Source: Excoecaria cochinchinensis
Taxonomy: Eukaryota; Streptophyta; Magnoliopsida; Malpighiales; Euphorbiaceae
Direction: 5' to 3'
DNA: 64,000 nt
NCBI GenBank assembly: GCA_947683425.1
Contig: CANTUQ010000081.1
Location: 6,444,501-6,508,500 of the forward strand
This document shows, piece after piece, positions 34,878-46,395 of this stretch. The position numbers and the translations under genes are program-made. Below the pieces are notes generated by a model. It made no database searches. It saw only the letters and a list, made by a program, of their open reading frames with translations, and had not been told where the DNA came from. Each line of letters opens with the position of its first letter. Position 1 is the stretch's first letter.

Positions 34878-36438
34878 ACAACAAGGGAAGCAAGTTCAAA
34901 GAACCAGTCAGCATCAACAGACCCAAGAAGGTCCATGGCTAAAGACTAAAAAAAAAAATCAAAAGAAGAGAATAAATGCCCCGCAGGTTGAAAATCGAAA
35001 ATAGGCGGCCTTGCTAAAATTGGGCGCCTCGTCAGGATCAAAACCGAAAAAAGGCATCCTGGTCAAAAATTAGAGGCTTGAGAGAAAATATCCAATTAAG
35101 AAAACCCGTGAGGGCTGATTGGAAATAGGAGTCTGATGCTTACAAGATCCACTCTGAGATTAGATGTAATTTTTCATTCTAAATCCATGTTAGATAGTGA
35201 TCATGTGTTATGAAATCATACTGAAATGTACACAATTTCGCGAAAAATATAAAACAAAAGCAGTTTAACTCATCATTTCCAAATTCTTTTATAAAAAGAG
35301 AAACACCATTCATTACTAAATATGTGAAATTTAACTGGCTACTCTACTCCTGCTCTCACCAACCAGATGCCTAAGCCGATGGGTCCTATTATCTACTGTG
35401 GGGCTAAGTACTCTTCTCTTACATGCACTTATGGAGGTGAGGGTGTAGTCTGTGACCAGAGCAGTTCATTTTGCATACTCAAAATTGTCTGATTCCAGCA
35501 TAAAATAAGCACATTGGTACTATCAATCCTCTGCCACTCTCGCCACTCAGGCACTTCAGTCAGCTCATCTTGCTACCCACTGTGAAGCCAATCCTACAGC
35601 ACCTTCTTAATAAGAACCAAGCCCATACAACCATAATCTAAGACATAAGCACATGCTGATCATACCTGGAAGATCTTTCGTAAACAACTTCAAATTCTCT
35701 CACAAAAAAAAGGCCATTAGAGATGAAAACCGTGACTGGCGCTCTAAGCAAAACTTAAGCCAAAGGGCAGGGTAAAAACCTGGGAACAGGCAGTCTGTCC
35801 TACAAAAAATAAAATGAATAAAAGCCGCTGGATTGGGTTGGGTCCATTCCAGGCAAAAAATAAGGCAAAGGGTTATGTGAAAATCCGAAAAGGACGTATT
35901 TCCTGCTAAGAAAAGCTAGTGTGAAAATCCACGAGGTACACACTACCTTCAGAAAAATTACTATAGGTATCAGAGGAGAACCTCGTAATCCTCGAAGGCA
36001 TGAAATTCAAAAGCAATCCCAGGGGACACCGATCCTGCTACAAATTACGATCAAACCAGCTTTCGCCAATTCCAGGGGGCACCAATCCTGCTGTAAATTA
36101 CGACCAAACCAGCTTTTGCCTACCAAGTCCACTCGGATGAATCCTTATCCTACATTACTGCATATATATGCATCTCACGGGCATGGCATTTGATGATGCC
36201 CAATGCGCATTCACACATGCATGAACTTTATATATATCTTGCATAAGCAATTCTTCGCGCACATTTCGCGCACATAATCCTGCGTACTTGCAGTACATAA
36301 TTCTTTGCACATGTCTAGCATGCATAGAACAAGCACTTATCATGTGCATCAAATCTTTTACACGTATAGTTGTGCACACATAATTTTCGTACATCAATCC
36401 CTAGCATGATTTGTGCGTATAGCTTTGCACATACATCT
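34878..36438 (+). other. Tat-3 3' untranslated region
   Basis: Noncoding. It matches Tat-1 (8570-9345) and, in reverse, Tat-2 (13000-13900), with repeated phrases of purine-rich DNA plus AAAACCCG or AAAATCC. The right end (36160-36420) is full of TGCACA/GCGCACAT/TGCATG words before the tandem array. A small open frame at 35921-36193 lacks any domain. Confidence 0.7.
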
Positions 36439-37142
36439 TACATCCCATTATCTTTAAGTCCTTTTTCAAGGCATTCCTAGTCCCTTCGGAGCATTATCTT
36501 TAAGTCCTTTATCAAGGCTTTCCCAGTCTCTTCGGAGCATTATCTTTAAGTCCTTTATCAAGACATTCCCAGTCTCTTCGGAGCATTTTCTTTAAGTCCT
36601 TTTTCAAGGCATTCCCAGTCTCTTCGGAGCATTATCTTTAAGTCCTTTCCCAAGGCATTCCCAGTCTCTTCGGAGCATTATCTTTAAGTCCTTTCTCAAG
36701 GAATTCTCAGTCTCTTCGGAGCATTATCTTTAAGTCCTTTCTCAAGGCATTCTCAGTCTCTTCGAAGCATTATCTTTAAGTCCTTTATCAAGGCATTCCC
36801 AGTCTCTTCGGAGCATTATCTTTAAGTCCTTTATCAAGGCATTCCCAGTCTCTTCGGAGCATTATCTTTAAGTCCTTTTTCAAGGCATTCTCAGTCTCTT
36901 TGGAGCATTATCTTTAAGTCCTTTTTCAAGGCATTCCCAGTCTCTTCGGAGCATTATCTTAAAGTTTTTTTTTTCAAGGCATTCCCAGTCTCTTTGGAGC
37001 ATTATCTTTAAGTCCTTTTTCAAGGCATTCTCAGTCTCTTTGGAGCATTATCTTTAAGTCCTTCTTCAAGGCATTCCCAATCTCTTCGGAGCATTATCTT
37101 TAAGTCCTTTTTTAAGGCATTCTTAGTCTCTTCGAAGCATTA
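36439..37142 (+). repeat. Tat-3 tandem array, about 15 units of 46 bp
   Basis: Units start ATTATCTTTAAGTCCTTT and end CTCTTCGGAGC. They are very regular, with a few indels such as a T-run near 36968. Placed between pol remnants and the polypurine tract, as in Tat-1 and Tat-2, but unrelated in sequence. Confidence 0.95.
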
Positions 37143-37499
37143 TCCTTCGTAGCATTGAGCTTTTTTCCAAAATATTCCAAATCCTTTCAATCCATGAGTA
37201 TATCTGCATCAATAGGTTAGAAACCGACATGGCTGGGGCTATACACTACACAGGTTAGATGCCACAACGGAAGAGGTTAGACACCGCATTAAGCTCAATT
37301 ACAGACCACATCAACAAGGCTAGACACCGCATAGGTTAGATGCCAAAGCAATAGGGGTTAACACGTGGATGAACAGACGGTAACTACCCGCAATAACCTT
37401 GGAAGATGACTGCCTCAGGTACGCGTTTCTCTCCTTTCTTTTCTGAATTTTGGCTCACTTAGACACCTGAGTTCGAAGTTCCCCAAAATTTGGGGCAAC
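37143..37499 (+). promoter_or_regulatory. Tat-3 array-to-LTR spacer with polypurine tract
   Basis: Contains several GGTTAGA(C/T)(A/G)CC words (37218-37345). It ends in CCCCAAAATTTGGGG (37481-37495) plus CAAC before the LTR. The G-run serves as the polypurine tract and pairs with the upstream C-run. Confidence 0.75.
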
Positions 37500-38729
37500 C
37501 GTAGACACCGGGTCCTGAGGCAGTCCAAGATCAGGATTACCCGATGATGAAAGTGATACTTACAACAAGTAAAGGTGTCGAAAATGATGTTCTCCTCATA
37601 AAAAAATCCATTTGCTCCTCCAAAATTTTCAATGTGAAAATTTGCATTTTTACTCTCTTTTTTATTTATTTATTTATGTATTTTTATTTTTATTTTTATT
37701 TTTATTTTTTATTTTTATGTATTTTCATGCGCCGTGCGTACGGGCCGCGCCTGTTGCAGAGGCATGGGCGCGCGCGTCCCTGCGCGAGCGCAGCAGGTCC
37801 TGCGTGCGCACACAGCCCGAAAGGGGCGTGTCTCGCGGCAGGATCGCGCGCCCCTTGGCGAGCGTGTCTTCCCCTTTTCACAAAGCCATTCTTGGTCTTT
37901 TTTGTGCGATTTTAGTTTTTTTCTAGGTCTATTTTTTGCCCGTTTCTTTCGCTATTTTGTGTAACTTTTGAGCAACCAAAAATAAAAGAGCATTTGTCTT
38001 TTCCCATTTTGGGACAAACCAGAAATAAAATTAAGATTGGTCTTCATTTTGTGGGAGTTGCATTTTTACACAAAAAAAGGGAGGGTTTTCTCTCAACCAA
38101 GAGCAGCCAAGAGCCATTTTCAAAACAAAAAAAAATCTTTAAACACTTTTCATATTTTCCATATTTTCTTCTCTAACAAATATTTCAACTTTGGTTTGAT
38201 TTGAATAAGAAAAATTAATTTTCTTTGCTCAATCATCCCACCAAAAATATTTTCTTGAGTTAACTTATTCAAAAACACGATTTTTTACATTTTCTTCAAA
38301 TATTTATCACTATAAAATCGACAAGGAGGATGGAACAAGGCATCCTATTTTCTGATCTATAAATTCTGAGGGTAAACACTTTGGAACTGGCCTAATTTCT
38401 TATTTATCTATCTTTTATGGTTATTAATCTTGTTGATTTTATTATCTTTGCCATGGTTACTCCTTAGCATTTCTAGTATTTTTCTACTGTTGGCACCTTA
38501 AACTTAATTTTTTGGTTTGGTTTCTTTGTGGTTGTCTTATTTGACTTTTGTGGTTTTATTCTTTATTTGTTTTTGCTGTTGGTCCCTATCTTTCTTTCTA
38601 TTATTATTATCTTTATTATTTAGCATTATCATCATATTGCAACATTATTATTTATTATTACTTAATTTTATTCTTATTGTTATCATTATTAGTGTTATTA
38701 TTATTATTTGGCTACCATGTTGTTTTCTT

Positions 38730-38929
<200 letters not shown>

Positions 38930-39070
38930 CACCATTGTTATCACCATTATATTATTTATTTATTATTGTATCATATTTATTTGTTTCGTATCATTATTAT
39001 CATTACCATTTTATATTATTATCTTTATATCATGTTGTTGCTATTATTATTCCATGTTTATTCACTATTG

Positions 39071-40817
39071 AAAAGTAAGGGTATTTCAGTAAATTGAGTA
39101 AGAGAAAATTTGGATGATAAGGATTTTATTGCAAAGAAATTAATTAAATATGTTAAGTGGAGGAATTATAGGGTGTGCATGTAGTGTATGGTAAAAGGAT
39201 GTAAGTGAGTTAAGAGATTTTATTGTGTGGTTTGTGTGTTTGGTACTATGGATGTAGGATATTTGTTGTGAAATAATTTAGTGGATTGTTTGTGTGGTGC
39301 CTTGGATGTAAAGTGTTGCATTAGAGGTTGCATGGTGTGAGAGAAGTATGGTGCCTTGGGTTATGTAGTCAAAGTGGGTTTTATTGGGCCATTAGGATCT
39401 TGCCATGTGGCATGGGTAGGTGAGTATTGAATGGAAAAGGAGGAGAGAGACAAGGGAGGGATGTTTTTGTTGAAGGTTCCCGTGGAAGCTGCCCCTCCTC
39501 CCTTGTTTTTCATTTTCCCGTTCCCTCTCTCTCTCTCTTGCTTCCATTTTCTGCTCTCATTTCCTCTCTCTTGTGTTTTCCTTGAGTTTTGAGTGGGAAT
39601 TCTTAAGGTTTGAGTTGGGTTTTGATAAGGTAAGTGATTGGGTTTGAGTTGGATTTCCTCATCTCCTTCTTATTCTTTAAATTTTTGGTTTTGAAGAGTG
39701 ATTGTATGGCTTGACTTAAAGTGTTGTGGCTGGGTTTTGTGCAAGAATCGGAGGAGAGAAGAAGGAGCAAAGGCAAGGATAAAGTGGTGTCTTGAAGGGT
39801 TGCGGATTGAAGCGTCATTTTGAGGTTTGGGAGTGTTTTTGCCCTCTTTTCTCTTTAGATCATTTATGTGTTATGCTTAAATTTCTGATGATTTGGAGTG
39901 TTAAATTATGTGTAAATGCATGTAATTGATTGGGTGAATAGTTGATTCTGGTATGATTCAACTTGTAGTGATTTGCATGTAAGTGTAGTGAAGTAGTGTA
40001 GATTATGAGTTTGTTGGGTTTTTGTGTTTTAAATTGTGATTTCTTGTTTAAATTAAGTGTATATTGATTATAATATGTCTTGGTATGCGTCGGGATGAAG
40101 AGGTAAGTGTTAGTGCATGATTGAGTGAATGTGTGTTGGTTGTGTGGTGGTAAAGTGCAGTGAAATGCAAGTTTCTAGGCAATTCTGGGTTCTGTCGTGA
40201 GCGCGACAGAGTGCAAAATGGCCTTGTCTTGCTGTGGAGCCCTCTGTTGTGAGCGCGATAGAGAGTTCGGTAAGCTGAATGGTATTTTTGGAGACCGAGC
40301 ATGAGCGCGAACGTGATGGGGAAGAGTCTGGTCTCTTTCACGAGCTCGATGTATGTCACGAGCGTGAAAGAGCTTGGTATTGTCAGCGCCTGGTCTCTGT
40401 CGCGAGCGTGATAGAGTTCGGACTAGTACGAGTCTGCCGAGAGTGCTTCATTGCGAGCACGCCTTCTAACGTGAGCCCGCGAGGAGGTACCCCATGCTTT
40501 GTGGTGAGCGTGACACACATTGCGATCACGCATCTGCAGGCTTGCCACATAGGAGTAGAGTTATTTATTTTTTTCTCCTCCTGTAATTCTTTTTGTATGT
40601 ATTATTTTTTTTGTAAAGGAATCTTGATGTAATCTCTTGGATATTGTATATAACTATATTTTGATTATATATGAACTATGATTTTCTATTATTATTGTTA
40701 GTGAATGCTTCTGCTTAGTGCATGTATGTTTTGTTATGCATGTATGTTTGCCGTGTCATGAGTGAGTGTCGGTAGCGCACCTGGCATCCTTCCAACATGG
40801 GCGTCGGGGGTGTTACA
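39071..40817 (+). mobile_element. LTR-p: 5'-truncated LTR
   Basis: A 1.75-kb sequence ending GGGGGTGTTACA, the typical end of the Tek-2/Lard-1 type of LTR. Its beginning (GGGTATTTCAGTAAATTGAG) corresponds to an internal LTR position: Lard-1 has GGGTATTTCGATAATTTCAC about 140 bp after its LTR start. The first part of the LTR and about 60 bp of Tat-3 LTR are therefore missing at the left junction. It includes a cluster of decayed GC-rich palindromes at 40192-40530. No coding sequence. Confidence 0.75.
40192..40530. repeat. Cluster of GC-rich palindromes in LTR-p
   Basis: About eight relatives of CTGTCGCGAGCGCGACAG, for example CTGTCGTGAGCGCGACAG at 40192-40209 and CTGTCGCGAGCGTGATAG at 40396-40413. 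Most differences are C-to-T or G-to-A at CpG. Confidence 0.8.
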
Positions 40818-42030
40818 ATGATTGCTGGCAACTTGGTCATTATTATTGTTATTATTATCATTATCATTTTCATTATTTATTATTGTGCCCAATATTCATT
40901 TTATCTTCACTTGATTAATGTGTTTAGAATTATTACTAATAACCTTAATATTATTTTTCTTGTCCGAGATTTATTTTGACTTACATTATGTGGGCGTTCT
41001 CGTGACTCTCCGGATGGGTCACGACACGTAGACGAACATTTCGGTTTGGTGAGATCTTTTCAACCCCCTTTCATGTGTTTTGTGTTTGTTTGTAAATATT
41101 TGTTTTATTTATGCACGTGTGGGATAAAAAATCACAAAAATATTTCTATAATTAAATTGAAATTTTTACTAATAAAATCGGGACCAATGTCCCTCCTTTT
41201 AGCAAAAGAATGTAAAATGACACAATAAAACGAAGAGTTTATTTTTTCTCCAAAATGGGATCACTCATCCTGGTTTTTCAAACTAGCAATCAATTAACTC
41301 TTCGATCCCTCTTTAAACAAACGCAAAGGAACTAATTTTCCTAAAACAAGTGCGTAGGAACCAATGTTCCCAAACCAAATAAATATCCCGATTTATGTAT
41401 GCTTTTCTTATGCTTGTTTTTGTCTGATTGTTTAAATTCGTGTTCATTTTCTTTTGGGCCCTTGTAATTAATTTTTGGGCAACATTATTTAATTTCCATT
41501 AGGGATTGTATTCCGTCCCAATTTCTCCTTTTATCTTCTTTTAATGGGGTTGTATTCCGCCCCAATTTCTCTTGTAATTGTGTGCTTGTGTGTTTACTGC
41601 TTTCCTTTATTACTTTATTTACCGCTTTCTTTATCGCTTCTTTATTTTCTTTACATGCTTGTGATGCACCTTTAATTTAAACGTATAAATTGTGTGAGAT
41701 AAGAGATAGAATTTTAGGAAGTTAAAAACTCATTTATAATTAACCAAAGCATAAATAAGAGTGAAGTTTCGAACACCAATCTCTGGTCTAGACCAATAAG
41801 ATGTTAGAGACTTTTTCCAATTTCTTGTAAATTGGGTGGCGACTCCATGATACCTCAAAGGTGCCTAAAGGCATCGTGGGGCTAGATGTTCCTTTCCAAT
41901 GTTCTATTGGGAAGAAAGCATCCAAGATGTCTCATGGCGCCCATTATCAAAAAGACGCAAACCAGTCTCTCGAATCCTAAGAGCAGATTTCATGAGGGCC
42001 CTTGCTGGGTTCGGCGCACGTCACAGTAAG

Positions 42031-43237
42031 GAGAAGGCTAGTGGAAGTGGAGTCCTTTGATTTGGAGCAAAGGAGACCAAAGTTTGGGAAAATTATTATT
42101 TTGGGTTTATAATTTGAGTATTTACATTTGGTTTGATTTTTTGGAAAATCGTGTGACTAATAATGTTTATGTTGCTCTAAATATTATGGGTTTTGAATTA
42201 TTTGAGTTGAAATGCATTGGATGTGGTGTATTGAACTAAAATATGCTTTTGTTTGAAGTTTTTAAGTAAGATTTTTTGTTTGTGTAATTAAAAATTTTAA
42301 TTGTGTTAATTGCATGATTTAATTGTGATTTTTGATATAAAAGTTGGGTTTTGTGTTGTTTATGATGATTTGAATGGTTGATTTGAGTTGGGTTGAAGTT
42401 TTGGGTTGATTGAAGTTTTGGGTGAGATGTTGAAGCAGATGAATTTCTGCAGAATTGCTGGAGAACTGGAAAACGCGATTCTATCGAGAGCGCGACATCT
42501 GTCGTGAGCGTGATAAAGCTTGGTGATTCTAGCTCTCATGGTATGCCAAGCTCTGTTCTGTCGAGCTACAGCATCACGCGTGCTATCGCGAGCGCGATAG
42601 AGCGCGTAATGCCGAGTTGAATCTGGGCAGCATTGTCGTGACCGCGTGCACGACTGCATAACCGTGATAGCAATTTTGGGCGCATTCTATCGCGGGCGCG
42701 ATGCTTGTCGCAGGCACGACAGAAGCCGATCTTCTTCTTTTCACGTGAGTGCGAGGCCTATCGCGAGCACGGCGCTCGGGCTGCTTTGCCCTGATTGCGA
42801 GCACGATAGACGTCATGAGCTCGACACCTCATGCTTTTTAAAATGGGATTTCTTTTGTGCTTTCGATATTTATTTTCTAAACTTGTGATGTTATTAGACT
42901 TTTGCATGGATGATTTTATAAACCATATGAATATGATTGGATGATTTATGCATGGACTGCAAGAGTCAAATTAGTGGATAGTTAGGCATGCCTAATAAAG
43001 TTCAGTAACTGCAGCCCCAATTTGTTCCGGACCTTGATCAGGTCCCCATTTGGATCCTCACGATCCTCAATGCGTTTGGATCTTGTTTAAGATCCTCTAA
43101 TGTGAAAATGTTTTGAATGAGAAAATTAAGATGTTGCTTTTCTATTGTACCCTCGGGTACCCCTATGTGTTCACTTATTATCAGCTATTGTGAGTCAGCA
43201 GGCATTTTATTGTGATTATAAGCTTTTGAATATAATT
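42031..43237 (+). repeat. Tek-2 3' LTR, part 2 of 3
   Basis: Resumes after the GTAAG duplication and runs to TAATT (43233-43237). It holds the palindrome cluster 42470-42815 and a set of short hairpins at 43020-43160 (GGACC/GGTCC, GGATC/GATCC twice, GTACCC/GGGTAC). No genes. Confidence 0.87.
42470..42815. repeat. GC-rich palindrome cluster in Tek-2 LTR
   Basis: The best copy is CTATCGCGAGCGCGATAG at 42583-42600, where both arms changed in a compensating way relative to CTGTCGCG/CGCGACAG. Others lie near 42474, 42500, 42640, 42683, 42705, 42755 and 42795 in various states of decay. Confidence 0.82.
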
Positions 43238-44576
43238 TGTTGAGAATTTTCTATAGATGCTAATGACCGCAAGTATACTGTGTACCGAAGCAGTACTTAA
43301 GAATGTTGATCCCACAAGGAACGTAATTTACACACTATTACTACCTAATTTTAACTTTGTTTACAATGATCAATTAATGGTAAAGTAGATGTAAACTATT
43401 CTAGAATCTAAATTAACTAAACCTAATTATTAATGGTCAAAGAAGATAAAATGATAAAGGATGATAAGTATAAAAATGGAACTTGAATTAATTGTTCTTA
43501 ATAATTATAGCATTCTTATCATGCAAGCCAAGTTGAATAAATTTCCTACTTACTCTCGCGACATAGATAAGATTGCCGAAGACATGCATAAGTAATTCTA
43601 TTTCACAACTTTCATTAATGAACTAGAAAATTAAACATGCAAATCTTAGGTTAAGTCACAACCTATAGCAACCATTTTAACACTATGATTTCTCAAATAA
43701 TGCTTCAATGATGATTTCCCATTAGATTGTAAATATGAATTCATTTTTCAATTAAACTCATACTTATAATGATCATACATAGTATCCTAATAGGAAATTC
43801 TACAAGCAAGAACACATGAGTTAATATGAACAATAAAACATTTAATATTAGGTATTCAAGTTCAGAATTTACATCACAAAATTTACAAAGAAGAGTAAAG
43901 AGATAAGAAATGAAGAAGGAGATTTCTCAACCCTTTTCAAGTCACCAAAGGTAGTCTTCTTCTTTGTATGCTATCTTCTCTTCAATGCATAAACTCTACT
44001 TGAGAAAATTAGACTAAGGAAAGAAAAACTATTCTAACTTACAGAAATTTTACTTAATCAAATATTCAACTCCCTAAATTACAGTTAGAAGTATAATTTA
44101 TAATATCTACTTATGCCCCTTTAGATGACTCTTGGCAATAGCTGCAAAGGTTGGTGGAGAAACACAACTCTTCAATGTGAGATTTCATCTTTTTGTCTCT
44201 AACGGATCTCTCTGTCGCGCTCGCGACAGAGCGCGCCTCTTTCATCGCTCCACCTTCCTCGCGTTTGCCTTCTCCGTGCCCTGTCGCGACCTCGGGATGA
44301 GCCCCTTGGTCACGATAGGCTCTCTTCTTCCTTTTTCTCTCTTCCTCCTTTGGCTTCCCTTAGCGTGTTCTGTCGCGCTCGCGACAGAGACACTTCTTCC
44401 TTTGCTCAATTCTGCTCTTTTCTTCATCTTTCTCCACCTTTTTCCTCAATGTTCTCCTATACCCAAAACTCAAACAAAACATAAAATATCCCTAATTCTA
44501 ACACAAATAAACACACATAATCATAATTTCTAACCCTTAAACATGGGTTAAATATGAGCCAATCAAGCTCATATCA
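43238..44576 (-). repeat. Ath-1 3' LTR
   Basis: TGTTGAG...CATATCA on the + strand. Palindromes CTGTCGCGCTCGCGACAG at 44212-44229 and 44370-44387. A TATA-like stretch lies near 44092-44105 on the minus strand. A 133-codon open frame on the + strand across the palindromes is not a gene; the same frame recurs in the other LTR. Confidence 0.95.
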
Positions 44577-44614
44577 AACCCCTACACTTAAACATTTGCT
44601 TGTCCCCAAGCAAA
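44577..44614 (-). promoter_or_regulatory. Ath-1 polypurine tract with GGGA hairpin
   Basis: On the minus strand: arm TTTGCTTG, loop GGGA, arm CAAGCAAA (44595-44614, 8-bp perfect stem), two bases, TTTAAGTGTAGGGG, TT, then the LTR. Compare the second module at 46239-46282. Confidence 0.85.
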
Positions 44615-46238
44615 ACACTCAAACACTACAAACAAATAATGCAAAATAAACACAGGATTTTGGAGCTTACTTATACATTTGACAAATATTTGGAAATCAC
44701 ATGTCCATACTTTAACCTCTAACTCATTAGCCTAAATATGCAACTCCTTAGACAATATCATTATTTATAAAACTTTAACCCCTATATACAATTAGAAAAA
44801 CATGAAATTGCAAAATACAAAGATGTTTGATCTTAAGAAATCAAGTATCCTAACTCATGTATAGATTATTTCACACAAAACATTGCCTAAGATAATTGTC
44901 ACTCAAACACTTTTTGCTTTTAATAACTCAATCTCTCAAGTGTTTATAGGTTATTGTTTCTCTCATTCCTTTAATATGCCATTACATACCATAGGCTTAT
45001 TATTTATAAACATCTCATCTACTAGTATAAGGTAGTAAAGAGGATCAAAGGGTCTTAAAAATGGTTGTAATGTGGCTTAGGTTAGGGTAGGAAACTTTTA
45101 GATTTAGGTAGCTAATATTATGAGAGAGAAAGTACCAATATAACATAGGAAATTGAAAATAAAATTTGCACAAAACATGATAGTCTTACTACTATTCAAA
45201 TTCCCTTCTCGACTATACAAATTTCGGCTAGTTCTTTGTTTTTTTCTTTTTCTTTTTCTTTTTACTTCTTTGTTTTTTTTTCTTTCTTTATTTTTTTTCC
45301 GCTTCTTTTCTTTAGGATAGCAAGAAAAATTAGCATGTGTGCGTTTTACGCTCCATCCCACACATAAGCAATTTTTTATGTACATCTTGCTATTCCTACT
45401 TATTTTTCTTTCTTTTCTTAAGAGACTAGCTTTTCTAATATTAAGTTTCAAAACAAGGGAATTTTAATTTTCACTACTTCATGCTTATCAATAATAACAT
45501 ATGTCCAATGCTATATTAATCCTAAGTCTCTCCACAATATGGTTAATTCACAAGAAATAGGCCAATGTTTAATCAAAAGAATATGGCTATGTATGTACTT
45601 AAGCAAGAAAAATAGGATATAGGCTCAAACTTGGCTTCTTAAAGTCAAAAGGTAAGGAATTTAAAGCAAGCCAAAAATAGTTCATTCTAAGTGCCCTTAT
45701 CATATCCCGTGTACATCCCATACTAAAATATAGTCTCAAAATTTACCAAAAATAAGTTCTGGAGGATATGGCATACCAAGGCTCTCATACAAAGAAAAAT
45801 TATGAATAAGGCTTCATAAACTCACATAGGCTATAGGTTAAACTATCCTAAGCAATGAGTTGGCAAAACAATCTTTATTTACATGTGAAAAGATACCTAA
45901 CTTAAAAAGACCCTACACCAAAGTGTTTTGCTAAGCCATGGCCCTCACTATGTACAATAGAACGCCAAAGTAAAACAAACAATGCTCTGTCTAAAAAGTT
46001 ATCTACTTAGACTAAAGGTCAAAAGTTTTAAGCTAAACATGCTTCAATTTTCAAATATGCATCAAATATATAAGCTCCAAAAATCATATGTCCAATAAAA
46101 CCTAAAAACACCCTAAACATAGACACATAAAACATATCCTAAATCTAGCAGTTCATGCTTTACAGGCTATACTACTCATGCATAACAAACAAATATATAC
46201 ATACATTCATAAATATAAAACCAACAAAAGAACACACA
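44615..46238 (-). other. Ath-1 3' untranslated region
   Basis: AT-rich, no supported coding. Long T/C-rich stretches at 45230-45420 (minus strand: A/G-rich) give a lysine-rich pseudo-frame. It lies between the duplicated polypurine module and the LTR. Confidence 0.7.
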
Positions 46239-46282
46239 CCCCCCCCCCCCCACACTTAAAGGACACAATGTCCCCATTGTGT
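46239..46282 (-). promoter_or_regulatory. Second (internal) polypurine module of Ath-1
   Basis: On the minus strand: arm ACACAATG, loop GGGA, arm CATTGTGT (46263-46282, 8-bp perfect stem), two bases, TTTAAGTGT, then a run of about 14 G. The order and spacing are the same as in the LTR-adjacent module, but the stem sequence is different. Possibly a second start site for plus-strand synthesis (inference). Confidence 0.7.
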
Positions 46283-46395
46283 GAAAATAAACATACTCAA
46301 AACTATCAAAACAACACAACAAATACAACTAACACAACAAACATCATAAAAGAACACAAAACAAACAAAATAAAAAAAAGGGTAGGAGAACAAAC

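Noticed and set aside
44132..44533. A 133-codon frame repeated at 61168-61569
   Set aside because: Present in both Ath-1 LTRs on the strand opposite to the element's transcription, and created by palindromes. Repetition reflects LTR identity, not gene conservation.
45104..45451. A Lys/Arg-rich frame of 115 codons
   Set aside because: Product of a purine-rich tract in the Ath-1 3' untranslated part; no domain.
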